Origin: CAJUOR01 sp964596105
GTDB lineage: Bacteria > Bacillota_I > Bacilli_A > Erysipelotrichales > Coprobacillaceae
Assembly (NCBI GenBank): GCA_964596105.1
Contig: CAZQRT010000007.1
Coordinates: 1 to 32,102 of the forward strand
Length of the DNA stretch: 32,102 nt
Direction: 5' to 3'
Translations under genes and position numbers: made by a program
In this document: positions 24,854 through 32,102 of the stretch, piece by piece
How positions within the stretch are numbered: position 1 is the first letter of the stretch
Layout of the letters: each line of letters opens with the position of its first letter
Notes under the pieces: generated by a model
The model's database searches: none
What the model was told of the DNA's origin: nothing
Seen by the model: the letters and a program-made list of their open reading frames with translations, nothing else

Positions 24854-25804
24854 ATGGATATCCCGGTATATCTTTTCACGGGCTTTCTGGAAAGCGGCAA
24901 GACCTCTTTCATTCTCGACGCGCTGTTTGAGCAGAATTTCAATGAGGGGGACAAGTGTCTGATAATCGCCTGTGAAGACGGTGAAGTGGAGTATGATGAA
25001 AAAAAGCTGAGGGCGAAGAACTGTTTTGTCGAGTTTGTGACCGATGTTGATGATTTTAATACCGAAACCTTGCAGTATTTACAAAACAAATATCATCCCC
25101 TGATGGTCATGATTGAGTTTAACGGCATCTGGTCTCTGGCGGAGGTTTTCGGGCGTCTGCGTTTTCCTGATGACTGGGCTTTGGCGCAGGTGGTGTCGAC
25201 GGTTGACGCTTCCACTTTTAATAACTATTTAGGCAACATGCGTTCCATCATGTATGAGCAGCTGGCTGATTCCGAGATGATCGTCTTTAACCGCTGCAGT
25301 GAGAACACCAAGAAATCTTTCCTGCGCTCCAATATCAAGGCCATCAATAAGACGGCGCAGATTATTTATGAGTCGGTGGACGGTTCGGTGAATTCTCTGC
25401 CGGAGGACGCTCTGCCTTATGATATTGAGGCGCCGTTCATCGATGTGTCTGATGATGATTACGGGCTCTGGTATGTGGATGCCCTGGATCATCCCGAGCG
25501 TTATGTCGGCAAGCGTGTGAAGGTGAAGGGCAAGGCTTATGCCCCGATGGATGACAGCATCGCGGATCATTCGTTTGTTCTGGCGCGGCTGGCGATGGTG
25601 TGCTGCGCCCAGGATATGCAGCCGATCGGGTTTTTATCTTACTGGGAGCATGCCGGCAAGCTCATGGATGAGGAATGGGTGCAGGTGGACGCGGTGATGG
25701 ATTCGGTTTATGATCCTGATTATCAGTGTGATGTCCCGGTTTTGAAGGTGGAGAATTTAAAGGTTGTTCCCCCTTTAACAAACGAGCTGGTGACTTTCAG
25801 TTAA
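24854..25804 (+). CDS. COG0523-like GTPase fused to a DUF1980-like C-terminal domain
   Basis: A 316-residue protein. Residues 1-200 are a G3E-type GTPase with P-loop TGFLESGKTSFI (9-20) and IEFNGIWSLAEV in place of the E-P-S-G segment. It lacks the CxCC motif that the preceding protein has, and its guanine-specificity motif is FNRC rather than NKxD. The C-terminal part (from about 215: YVGKRVKVKGKAY, then FVLARLAMVCCAQDMQPIGF and EEWVQVDAVM) resembles the DUF1980/YcgQ C-terminal domain with its conserved CCA.D motif, which may bind metal. Probably a partner of the upstream GTPase in the same operon, linked to metal homeostasis; the metal is unknown. Confidence 0.85.
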   Translation: MDIPVYLFTGFLESGKTSFILDALFEQNFNEGDKCLIIACEDGEVEYDEKKLRAKNCFVEFVTDVDDFNTETLQYLQNKYHPLMVMIEFNGIWSLAEVFGRLRFPDDWALAQVVSTVDASTFNNYLGNMRSIMYEQLADSEMIVFNRCSENTKKSFLRSNIKAINKTAQIIYESVDGSVNSLPEDALPYDIEAPFIDVSDDDYGLWYVDALDHPERYVGKRVKVKGKAYAPMDDSIADHSFVLARLAMVCCAQDMQPIGFLSYWEHAGKLMDEEWVQVDAVMDSVYDPDYQCDVPVLKVENLKVVPPLTNELVTFS

Positions 25805-25827
25805 GCGCGGATAGGTCCGCGCTTTTT
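25804..25827 (+). terminator. Intrinsic terminator of the COG0523 pair
   Basis: AGCGCGGA (25804-25811), loop TAGG, TCCGCGCT (25816-25823), T run. Confidence 0.92.
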
Positions 25828-25840
25828 GTTTTGGAAAATA

Positions 25841-25862
25841 AAAAAAGCCTGATCAACAGGCT
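25841..25862 (-). terminator. Intrinsic terminator of the RdgB-like gene
   Basis: On the minus strand AGCCTG (25862-25857), 5-base loop, CAGGCT (25851-25846), then six T (25845-25840 region). It converges on the previous terminator. Confidence 0.82.
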
Positions 25863-26452
25863 CAATAAAGGTAGCTTGGGACATACATATTCAAAAGGGT
25901 GCCGCCATGGTGCTTGAGGTATTCGGCGAGCTGCTGCATGCAGTTTTCCTCGCGTTTTTTCTGGGCGCTGGGATCATTGGGCTCGAGGCTCACCTGGTAG
26001 GATTCCGGGATGAAGATCTGGGTCCAGTCGGCGCATGTTTCATCGGGGATCGCGGTGGCCAGGGTGCCCTGCTGGCTGCTGAAGAAATAATGAATGTCCA
26101 TGCCGTCGTAGAACGCGATGCAAGACTGGAATACGCAGTGCCGGTTTTCTTTGCCTTCCATCAGTTTCATGATGCCCTGGATGCCGATGGTTTCCAGCAC
26201 GTAGCGGTAATGGGTCCCGGGAAACTGCCCTAACGCTTCCACGTTCAGGCTGTTGGCCATGACAAAGCAAGGTTCTTTGACCTCACGGTAGGCCTGTTCC
26301 ACGCGGGTTCTGGCGATATCCTGCAGGCTGTCGTGGGAGTAGATCTCGTTCCGGTAGCTCGTTTTGATTAACTGCAGGGAATGAACCGGCAGGTAGCGTA
26401 TCGCGTCTTGATAATAACGCTCATCGTTGGTGACAAAAACGATTCTTTTCAT
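25862..26452 (-). CDS. Degenerate RdgB/HAM1-like (non-canonical purine NTPase) protein
   Basis: A 196-residue protein with the overall line-up of the RdgB/Ham1 family: KRIVFVTNDERYYQDAIRYL at the start, NSLNVEALGQFPGTHYRYVL in the middle, ENRHCVFQSCIAFYDG and IFIPESYQVSL later. The residues that define activity are changed. The family's ATxNxxK start reads VTNDERY, the DDSGL catalytic segment reads ANSLN (66-70) with both aspartates lost, and the C-terminal SHR is KKR. Length is normal, there is no frameshift, and it has its own start site (GGGGAG) and terminator, so it is maintained as a gene. Probably a pseudoenzyme or an enzyme with another job. It is divergent from folD. Confidence 0.75.
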   Translation of the reverse strand: MKRIVFVTNDERYYQDAIRYLPVHSLQLIKTSYRNEIYSHDSLQDIARTRVEQAYREVKEPCFVMANSLNVEALGQFPGTHYRYVLETIGIQGIMKLMEGKENRHCVFQSCIAFYDGMDIHYFFSSQQGTLATAIPDETCADWTQIFIPESYQVSLEPNDPSAQKKREENCMQQLAEYLKHHGGTLLNMYVPSYLY

Positions 26453-26478
26453 TGTTATCTCCCCGCTTTCTATAGTTT

Positions 26479-26487
26479 ATTATACTA
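26479..26487 (-). promoter_or_regulatory. Probable -10 of the RdgB-like gene
   Basis: TATAAT on the minus strand at 26484-26479, 26 bases before its ATG. No clear -35; the -35 zone overlaps the folD -10. Confidence 0.5.
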
Positions 26488-26501
26488 TGTTTTTAAAACT
26501 A

Positions 26502-26510
26502 TGCTATAAT
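26502..26510 (+). promoter_or_regulatory. Extended -10 promoter of folD
   Basis: TGCTATAAT at 26502-26510, about 40 bases before the folD ATG. The two divergent -10 boxes are only 20 bases apart. Confidence 0.55.
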
Positions 26511-26549
26511 GAATTCGCGATTTTTGTGCAAAAAAAGGACGTGACTGAT

Positions 26550-27398
26550 ATGTATATCGATGGCAAAAAAACCGCCGCCAAGATTCAGGAAAAGGTGCGG
26601 GAAGAGGTTGTAGAATTGCAGGCAGTTTATGGCCGGGCGCCTTGTCTGGCGGTCATTCTCGTCGGGGATGATCCCGCCAGCCAGGTCTATGTGAGAAACA
26701 AAGAAAGGGCCTGTAAGAAAGTGGGGATCACGAGCCTTTTTATTCACAAGGAGGCAACATTAAAAGAGGATGAGCTTCTGGCTTTGATTGACGCTTACAA
26801 TGAGGATCCGGCGGTGGACGGGATTTTAGTGCAGCTGCCTTTACCGGACCATATCGATGAGATGAAAGTGATCGAGCGCATTTCGCCCTCAAAGGATGTC
26901 GACGGTTTTCATCCTGAAAGCATCGCGGGGCTGTTTCTGGACCGGGACACTTTTCAGCCTTGTACCCCGTTAGGCGTCATGGCTTTACTGGATGAGATCG
27001 GCTGCTGCTTAGATGGTAAGGAGGTTGTGGTCGTGGGCCGCAGTCACAATGTCGGCAAACCGATCGCGATGCTCTGTCTAAGAAGAAACGCCACCGTGAC
27101 GATCTGTCATTCCCATACCAGTGATCTGGCGGCCGTGACAAAACGGGCGGATGTCCTGATCGTCGCCGCGGGCAAAGAAAAACTGATCGGTCCCGATCAT
27201 GTCAAAGAGGGCGCGGTGGTGATTGATGTCGGCATCAACCGCATGGCTAATGGCAAACTTTGCGGCGATGTGGATACCGAAGCGGTCAAGGACAAGGTAT
27301 CAGCCATCACGCCGGTGCCGGGCGGGGTCGGTCCGATGACCGTGGCCATGCTCATGAGTAATACCGTGCGGGCCTTCCGGAAAAGGATGGAGAAATAA
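26550..27398 (+). CDS. folD: Bifunctional methylenetetrahydrofolate dehydrogenase/cyclohydrolase
   Basis: A 282-residue protein, the usual FolD length, starting MYIDGKKTAAKIQ at 26550 with AAAAGGAC about 10 bases upstream; a longer frame from 26427 would begin before the promoter. It interconverts 5,10-methylene- and 10-formyl-tetrahydrofolate. Catalytic tyrosine 47 and lysine 51 lie in QVYVRNKERACKKVG. Other motifs are DGILVQLPLPDH, PSKDVDGFHPESIAGL, the dinucleotide-binding VVVGRSHNVGKPIAML, and the closing PVPGGVGPMTVAMLMSNT. The DUF951 gene follows after 2 bases. Confidence 0.97.
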   Translation: MYIDGKKTAAKIQEKVREEVVELQAVYGRAPCLAVILVGDDPASQVYVRNKERACKKVGITSLFIHKEATLKEDELLALIDAYNEDPAVDGILVQLPLPDHIDEMKVIERISPSKDVDGFHPESIAGLFLDRDTFQPCTPLGVMALLDEIGCCLDGKEVVVVGRSHNVGKPIAMLCLRRNATVTICHSHTSDLAAVTKRADVLIVAAGKEKLIGPDHVKEGAVVIDVGINRMANGKLCGDVDTEAVKDKVSAITPVPGGVGPMTVAMLMSNTVRAFRKRMEK

Positions 27399-27400
27399 AT

Positions 27401-27736
27401 ATGAATTATCATCTGCATGATATTGTGGAAATGAAGAAGCCGCATCCCTGCCATAAATCCACGCAGTGGGAGATTGTGCGGATGGGCGCGGATATTAAAA
27501 TCAAATGTCTGGGATGCGGGGCGGTCATCATGCTTCCCCGTCATGAGTTTGAGCGCAAGTTGAAAAAGATCNNNNNNNNNNNNNNNNNNNNNNNNNNNNN
27601 NNNNNNNNNNNNNNNNNNNNNNNNNNNNNNNNNNNNNNNNNNNNNNNNNNNNNNNNNNNNNNNNNNNNNNNCGGGGCGGTCATCATGCTTCCCCGTCATG
27701 AGTTTGAGCGCAAGTTGAAAAAGATCATCATTTCTC

Positions 27737-27747
<11 letters not shown>
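27401..27747 (+). CDS. DUF951 family protein (YyzM-like), split by a false assembly gap
   Basis: The first 57 codons (MNYHLHDIVEMKKPHPCHKS, EIVRMGADIKIKCLGCG, LPRHEFERKLKKI) run to the 100 N. After the N the last 55 bases are repeated and the frame goes on with IISQEA and a stop at 27745. Removing the gap and one copy gives a complete 63-residue DUF951 protein, the normal family size. The conserved set DIVEMKKPHPC, MGADI and CxxCG suggests a small nucleic-acid or metal-binding protein, but its function is unknown. In Bacillus subtilis the homologue yyzM lies just upstream of the ychF homologue engD; here 2.9 kb separate them. Confidence 0.9.
27517..27571 (+). repeat. Left copy of a 55-base duplication flanking the gap
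   Basis: Identical base for base to 27672-27726. Interpreted as overlapping contig ends, not a biological repeat. Confidence 0.95.
27572..27671. other. Assembly gap (100 N), probably false
   Basis: Both sides carry the same 55 bases, so the two contigs overlap and no sequence is missing. Confidence 0.9.
27672..27726 (+). repeat. Right copy of the 55-base duplication
   Basis: See the left copy at 27517-27571. This copy continues into the true end of the DUF951 gene. Confidence 0.95.
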
Positions 27748-29232
<1,485 letters not shown>

Positions 29233-29259
29233 AAAAAATGGGCTTTTTGCCCATTTTTT
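29233..29259. terminator. Bidirectional intrinsic terminator between GH1 and PAP2 genes
   Basis: AAAAAATGGGC, loop of five T, GCCCATTTTTT. It serves the rightward GH1 gene and overlaps the stop of the leftward PAP2 gene. Confidence 0.9.
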
Positions 29260-29713
29260 AGTAAAACAGCCCGAAGATGATCGCCAGGGCGTAGCCGCAT
29301 AGCACGTCGCGGATAAAATGCACGCCCATAAAAATTCGCGATAGTCCGATCAGAAGCGTATTGACAAAAAGGAAAATACCAACTAGAGGATTGACAACAG
29401 CCCAGGAAATGGTGATGATCATGGCGCTGGAGGCGTGGCGGCTGGGGCAGGAGAGGCCGGGATCGTGGGGTGTTAAAGGCGTGAAGTCATAGCGGGCGAA
29501 GGGTCTTTTAAAATTGAGAACCCGGCGGATCACAGTGGTGAGAAGAAAGACGCTGGCCGGAATGAGAATAAAGGGCAGCTGAAATTCAGTGACGAAAAGT
29601 AAGACCGGGTAGGACGCGAAGGAAATCAGCGGGCAGATTTTGGCTATCAGAAGCAATAATTTCTTCGCTTGGGGGCGGGCCTGAAAATAGGCCACACAAT
29701 TTTTATAGAACAC
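29258..29713 (-). CDS. PAP2 family membrane phosphatase
   Basis: A 151-residue membrane protein with the three PAP2 signatures in order: KxxxxxxRP-type VLNFKRPFARYD, PSRH in GLSCPSRHASSA, and SRxxxxxHxxxD in GLSRIFMGVHFIRDVLCGY. Such enzymes remove phosphate from lipids such as phosphatidic acid or undecaprenyl pyrophosphate. I place the start at GTG 29713 (GAGGTGAG upstream; N-terminus FYKNCVAYFQARP, as in relatives). Earlier ATGs at 29788 and 29737 lie at or before the promoter -10. Start and promoter leave no overlap with the neighbouring Dabb gene. Confidence 0.9.
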   Translation of the reverse strand: MFYKNCVAYFQARPQAKKLLLLIAKICPLISFASYPVLLFVTEFQLPFILIPASVFLLTTVIRRVLNFKRPFARYDFTPLTPHDPGLSCPSRHASSAMIITISWAVVNPLVGIFLFVNTLLIGLSRIFMGVHFIRDVLCGYALAIIFGLFY

Positions 29714-29732
29714 GCTTCTCACCTCGGTTTCT

Positions 29733-29761
29733 ATCATAAGCCCGGAATTCTTTTTAGGCAA
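29733..29761 (-). promoter_or_regulatory. Promoter of the PAP2 gene
   Basis: Minus strand: TTGCCT (29761-29756), 17 bases, TATGAT (29738-29733). Confidence 0.6.
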
Positions 29762-29776
29762 GAAAGGAAGGACAAA

Positions 29777-30070
29777 ATGGTTAAGCATTGTTCGGTTTTT
29801 ACCTTGCGGGATAAAGCGGAAATTCCCGCGTTTTTGAGACTTTTAGAGGAGGTCAGCAGGCAGTGTCCAACGGTCTGTGATTATGAGATTGGCGCGGGTC
29901 TGGCGCAGGAAGATGGACATGGTCCGGATTTCGGGGATGTCGTGCAGATTTTAACTTTCGCCAGTCTGGATGATGCCAGAGATTATCCAAATACAGCGGA
30001 ACATCAGCGCCTGTTGGGTGAGGGTCCGGCGATGGCGAAGGTGACCGCCATTGACTGGCTATGCGCGTAG
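29777..30070 (+). CDS. Dabb (stress-responsive A/B barrel) domain protein
   Basis: A 97-residue protein starting MVKHCSVFTLRDKAEIPAFL, with AAGGAAGGA upstream. The pattern of an N-terminal strand with a conserved histidine, a helix, VCDYEIGAGL, DVVQILTFASLDDARDYPNT and a final H in EHQRLL is that of the dimeric Dabb ferredoxin-like barrel. The family's biochemical role is mostly unknown in bacteria. No obvious promoter or terminator. An inverted repeat (AAGTTT-TT-AAACTT, 30072-30085) follows the stop but lacks a T tract. Confidence 0.8.
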   Translation: MVKHCSVFTLRDKAEIPAFLRLLEEVSRQCPTVCDYEIGAGLAQEDGHGPDFGDVVQILTFASLDDARDYPNTAEHQRLLGEGPAMAKVTAIDWLCA

Positions 30071-30109
30071 TAAGTTTTTAAACTTTGCTATATTGATGGG
30101 GCTTAAATA

Positions 30110-30118
30110 TGGTATACT
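30110..30118 (+). promoter_or_regulatory. Extended -10 promoter of the PTS IIB gene
   Basis: TGGTATACT, -10 TATACT at 30113-30118, about 25 bases before the ATG at 30143. Confidence 0.5.
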
Positions 30119-30142
30119 TGTACTTAAAGGAGGAGCATGCAT

Positions 30143-30577
30143 ATGTTGAGAGTTTGTATTTGCTGCGGGGCCGGGATGTCTTCAAGTTATCTCACCCAGC
30201 GCCTGCAGAAAGAATGCCGGGCCCGGGGCCTGGAAGATCAGTACAGTTTTGACTTTTTCTCTTTTGAGGTAGGAATTCTGGAGGCGGCTCAGGTTTTGAA
30301 AAACTTCGATGTCGCGATGTGCTGCCCGCATTTAAAGCTGGTTTTAAGGGAATTTTGCAGCAAGAATCCTGATTTGAGCTGTGCCATGTACATTTTCCCG
30401 CCAAAGATCTACGGCACACTGCCTTTTGATGAGGTTATTCAGGATGCCGAGGATGTTTATGAGGGCTTTCAGAAGACGCACATGAACCCTTTCCATTTTC
30501 CAAATGAAGAGGAGCCGCTGAAAATCAAGCGCGGCGTGGCTTACCGCAACTGGGTGAAAACCCACCAGGCAGCGTAA
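30143..30577 (+). CDS. Orphan PTS lactose/cellobiose-type IIB protein with C-terminal extension
   Basis: A 144-residue protein starting MLRVCICCGAGMSSSYLTQR. Cysteine 8 lines up with the phosphorylated cysteine of the C-x-G-x-S-x-S loop of cellobiose-type IIB domains, though the loop here is CGAGMSSS with two extra cysteines before it. A usual IIB is about 100 residues. Here about 40 more follow, ending FPNEEEPLKIKRGVAYRNWV. No IIA or IIC gene is beside it. AAAGGAGGAG lies 9 bases before this ATG; an ATG at 30137 is too close. It may work with a distant PTS or as a phospho-signalling protein, and the GH1 enzyme nearby is a possible partner. Confidence 0.85.
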   Translation: MLRVCICCGAGMSSSYLTQRLQKECRARGLEDQYSFDFFSFEVGILEAAQVLKNFDVAMCCPHLKLVLREFCSKNPDLSCAMYIFPPKIYGTLPFDEVIQDAEDVYEGFQKTHMNPFHFPNEEEPLKIKRGVAYRNWVKTHQAA

Positions 30578-30595
30578 TTTCGCTGCCTTTTTTTT
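30567..30595 (+). terminator. Intrinsic terminator of the PTS IIB gene
   Basis: AGGCAGCG (30567-30574), 6-base loop, CGCTGCCT (30581-30588), T run. The stem includes the last codons. Confidence 0.92.
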
Positions 30596-30597
30596 GT

Positions 30598-30626
30598 TTG
30601 CATTTTGCCGGCAACTTCTATACAAT
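30598..30626 (+). promoter_or_regulatory. Promoter of ychF
   Basis: TTGCAT (30598-30603), 17 bases, TACAAT (30621-30626). Confidence 0.6.
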
Positions 30627-30648
30627 AGAAAAGAAAAGGGGTGTTTTT

Positions 30649-31749
30649 ATGCCATTAACCGCGGGAATTGTCGGCCTGCCTAACGTCGGCAAATCAACTT
30701 TATTCAATGCCATCACCCATTCGCAGGTCGAAGCCGCTAATTATCCTTTCGCGACCATTGAGCCCAATGTCGGGGTGGTTTCTGTTCCCGACGAGCGCGT
30801 GGCGGCTTTGCGTGACATTTTTCAGCCGAAGCGCACCGTTTATACCACGTTTGAGTTTACCGATATCGCCGGATTAGTGCGCGGCGCCAGTCAGGGCGAG
30901 GGGCTGGGCAATCAGTTTCTGGCCAATATCCGCCAGACCGACGCCATCTGTGAAGTCGTGCGCTGTTTTGAAGACAAAGATATCACCCATGTTGACGGCA
31001 GTGTTGATCCCCTCCGGGATATCGAGACGATTCATCTCGAGCTGGCGCTGGCGGATCTGGAGACTGTGGAGAAGCGCATCGGGAAAATTGCCAAGAAGGC
31101 GCAGACCGGGGACAAGCAGGCGCAGGCCGAGCTGGATGTCCTTGAGGTTTTACAGGAAACGCTGCAAAAGGGCGGCGCGGCCCGGTCTTTGTCTTTTAGT
31201 AAAGAGGAGATGGCGATCGTTAAACAGTATATGCTTTTAACGATGAAGCCGATTATTTATGTGGCGAATATTTCCGAAGCTGATATCGCTCGGCCGGAGG
31301 GCAATGAGCATTACTTGAAGGTGAAGGAAAAAGCCGAAGAGGAAGGCAGTCCGGCGGTCGCGATTTGCGCCCAGATTGAAAGCGAGCTGGCCCAGCTGGA
31401 TGAGGAGGACAGGGCCATGTTTATGGACGATCTCGGCATCGGGCAGAGCGGCCTGGACCGTTTGATTCAGGAGGCTTATTCTCTTTTAGGACTGAAGACA
31501 TTTTTTACCGTCGGCAAGGATGAGGTCAGGGCATGGACGTTTAAGGACGGCATGACCGCGGTGGAGATGGCCGGCATCATTCATACCGATTTTCAAAGGG
31601 GTTTTATCCGCGCCGAAACGTACAGTTATGATGATCTGATGGCATACCACAGCGAGCAGGCTTTAAGAGAAGCGGGCAAGATCCGTCAGGAAGGCAAGAC
31701 CTATCGCGGTCAGGACGGGGATATCATGTTCTTTAAATTTAATGTTTGA
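30649..31749 (+). CDS. ychF: Redox-regulated ribosome-binding ATPase YchF/Ola1
   Basis: A 366-residue protein starting [20 protein letters not shown] at 30649 with AAGGGG upstream; the longer frame from 30598 begins inside the promoter. The P-loop GLPNVGKST lies at 9-17, followed by [14 protein letters not shown], the DIAGLV G3-type motif ([20 protein letters not shown]), a helical insertion domain, and the C-terminal TGS domain ([18 protein letters not shown], ending [10 protein letters not shown]). It belongs to the Obg-related group that prefers ATP and binds ribosomes. Family length is exact. The next gene begins 10 bases after its stop. Confidence 0.97.
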   Translation: MPLTAGIVGLPNVGKSTLFNAITHSQVEAANYPFATIEPNVGVVSVPDERVAALRDIFQPKRTVYTTFEFTDIAGLVRGASQGEGLGNQFLANIRQTDAICEVVRCFEDKDITHVDGSVDPLRDIETIHLELALADLETVEKRIGKIAKKAQTGDKQAQAELDVLEVLQETLQKGGAARSLSFSKEEMAIVKQYMLLTMKPIIYVANISEADIARPEGNEHYLKVKEKAEEEGSPAVAICAQIESELAQLDEEDRAMFMDDLGIGQSGLDRLIQEAYSLLGLKTFFTVGKDEVRAWTFKDGMTAVEMAGIIHTDFQRGFIRAETYSYDDLMAYHSEQALREAGKIRQEGKTYRGQDGDIMFFKFNV

Positions 31750-31759
31750 GGATGGTTAT

Positions 31760-32102
31760 ATGGAACTGGTAAGAACAAGCAGCTTGACCCTCGATTATCA
31801 GCGGCTGGACGCCCGGGGCAGCTGGAAAATGAGCAATCTGTTTTCGTATCTTTCTGATGAGGCCACCATTCACGCGATTGATTTGGGCCTGTGGAGTCCG
31901 GATATGTTCGGGACTTACGGCTGGGTTGTGGTGGATATGCGTTTAAGAATGAAAAGATCGTTAGGATACGGCGCGGAAGTGACCTTAAAAACCTGGCCGG
32001 GGCAGGGCACGCATGTCCGTTTCCCCCGTTACTATGAACTGACGGCGGATGAAGTGGTGTGCCAGGCGGTTTCCACCTGGACGATGTTTGATTTGAATAA
32101 AA
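31760..32102 (+). CDS. Acyl-ACP thioesterase, N-terminal part (runs off the window)
   Basis: From the ATG at 31760 (GAGG 8 bases upstream) 114 codons are open to the window edge: MELVRTSSLTLDYQRLDARG, then NLFSYLSDEATIHAIDLG and MRLRMKRSLGYGAEVTLKTW. The hot-dog fold start, the YGWVVVDM strand and the YGAEV.LKTWP segment match bacterial acyl-ACP thioesterases of the FatA/PF01643 type, which release fatty acids from acyl carrier protein. The second half is missing. It is probably co-transcribed with ychF. Confidence 0.85.
   Translation, partial: MELVRTSSLTLDYQRLDARGSWKMSNLFSYLSDEATIHAIDLGLWSPDMFGTYGWVVVDMRLRMKRSLGYGAEVTLKTWPGQGTHVRFPRYYELTADEVVCQAVSTWTMFDLNK

Noticed and set aside
29714..29788. 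Longer PAP2 reading from ATG 29788 overlapping the Dabb gene
   Set aside because: This start lies upstream of the TTGCCT-17-TATGAT promoter; the GTG at 29713 has a proper GAGGTGAG site and a family-like N-terminus.
30072..30085. Inverted repeat AAGTTT-TT-AAACTT as terminator of the Dabb gene
   Set aside because: The loop would be only 2 bases and no T tract follows; it could be an operator but nothing else supports that.

Overview
The window looks like a draft-assembly segment of a chromosome from a moderately GC-rich member of the Bacillota (Firmicutes), perhaps from the Erysipelotrichales. The basis is strong Shine-Dalgarno sites, class II GalT, COG0523 GTPases, a DUF951/YchF pair and Firmicutes-type intrinsic terminators. 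The family-level guess is an inference. Three runs of 100 N mark assembly joins. One of them is demonstrably false, because its two flanks are the same 55 bases.

Layout. (1) Bases 1-2314: a leftward, accessory-looking block with a partial aminoglycoside-phosphotransferase-like kinase, a TraX-family membrane protein and an AlbA/Schlafen-type DNA-binding regulator. (2) 2705-6502, rightward: a DUF2207 membrane protein (interrupted by a gap), the ribosome-associated GTPase TypA/BipA and a small DUF6465-like protein. (3) 6530-9486: a MATE exporter (leftward), divergent from a membrane-anchored methyltransferase-like protein that overlaps a GNAT acetyltransferase. (4) 9573-17746: a tightly packed run murF-ddl-galT-galK-HAD-cls-AI-2E-type permease, bounded by a promoter at 9542 and a terminator at 17745. 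It joins peptidoglycan precursor synthesis, Leloir galactose metabolism and cardiolipin synthesis. (5) 17884-22707: an XRE-cupin regulator and a polyamine ABC transporter (potABCD). (6) 22795-25804: Nudix hydrolase, the Mn exporter MntP and two adjacent but different COG0523 GTPases. (7) 25862-32102: a degenerate RdgB/HAM1-like protein (leftward), folD, DUF951, a 6-phospho-beta-glucosidase, PAP2 phosphatase (leftward), a Dabb protein, an orphan PTS IIB, ychF and the start of an acyl-ACP thioesterase.

The most unusual thing I see is in PotA. Its C-terminal TOBE domain is split by an insertion of about 170 residues holding two diverged copies of an Ig-like repeat of a style normally seen in surface proteins. 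Other points worth a second look are the RdgB-like protein without its catalytic aspartates, the membrane-bound methyltransferase-like protein without a glycine-rich SAM loop, the pair of COG0523 proteins beside mntP, and an inverted-repeat operator candidate in front of the potABCD regulator. I found no tRNA, rRNA, CRISPR array, transposase or integrase.
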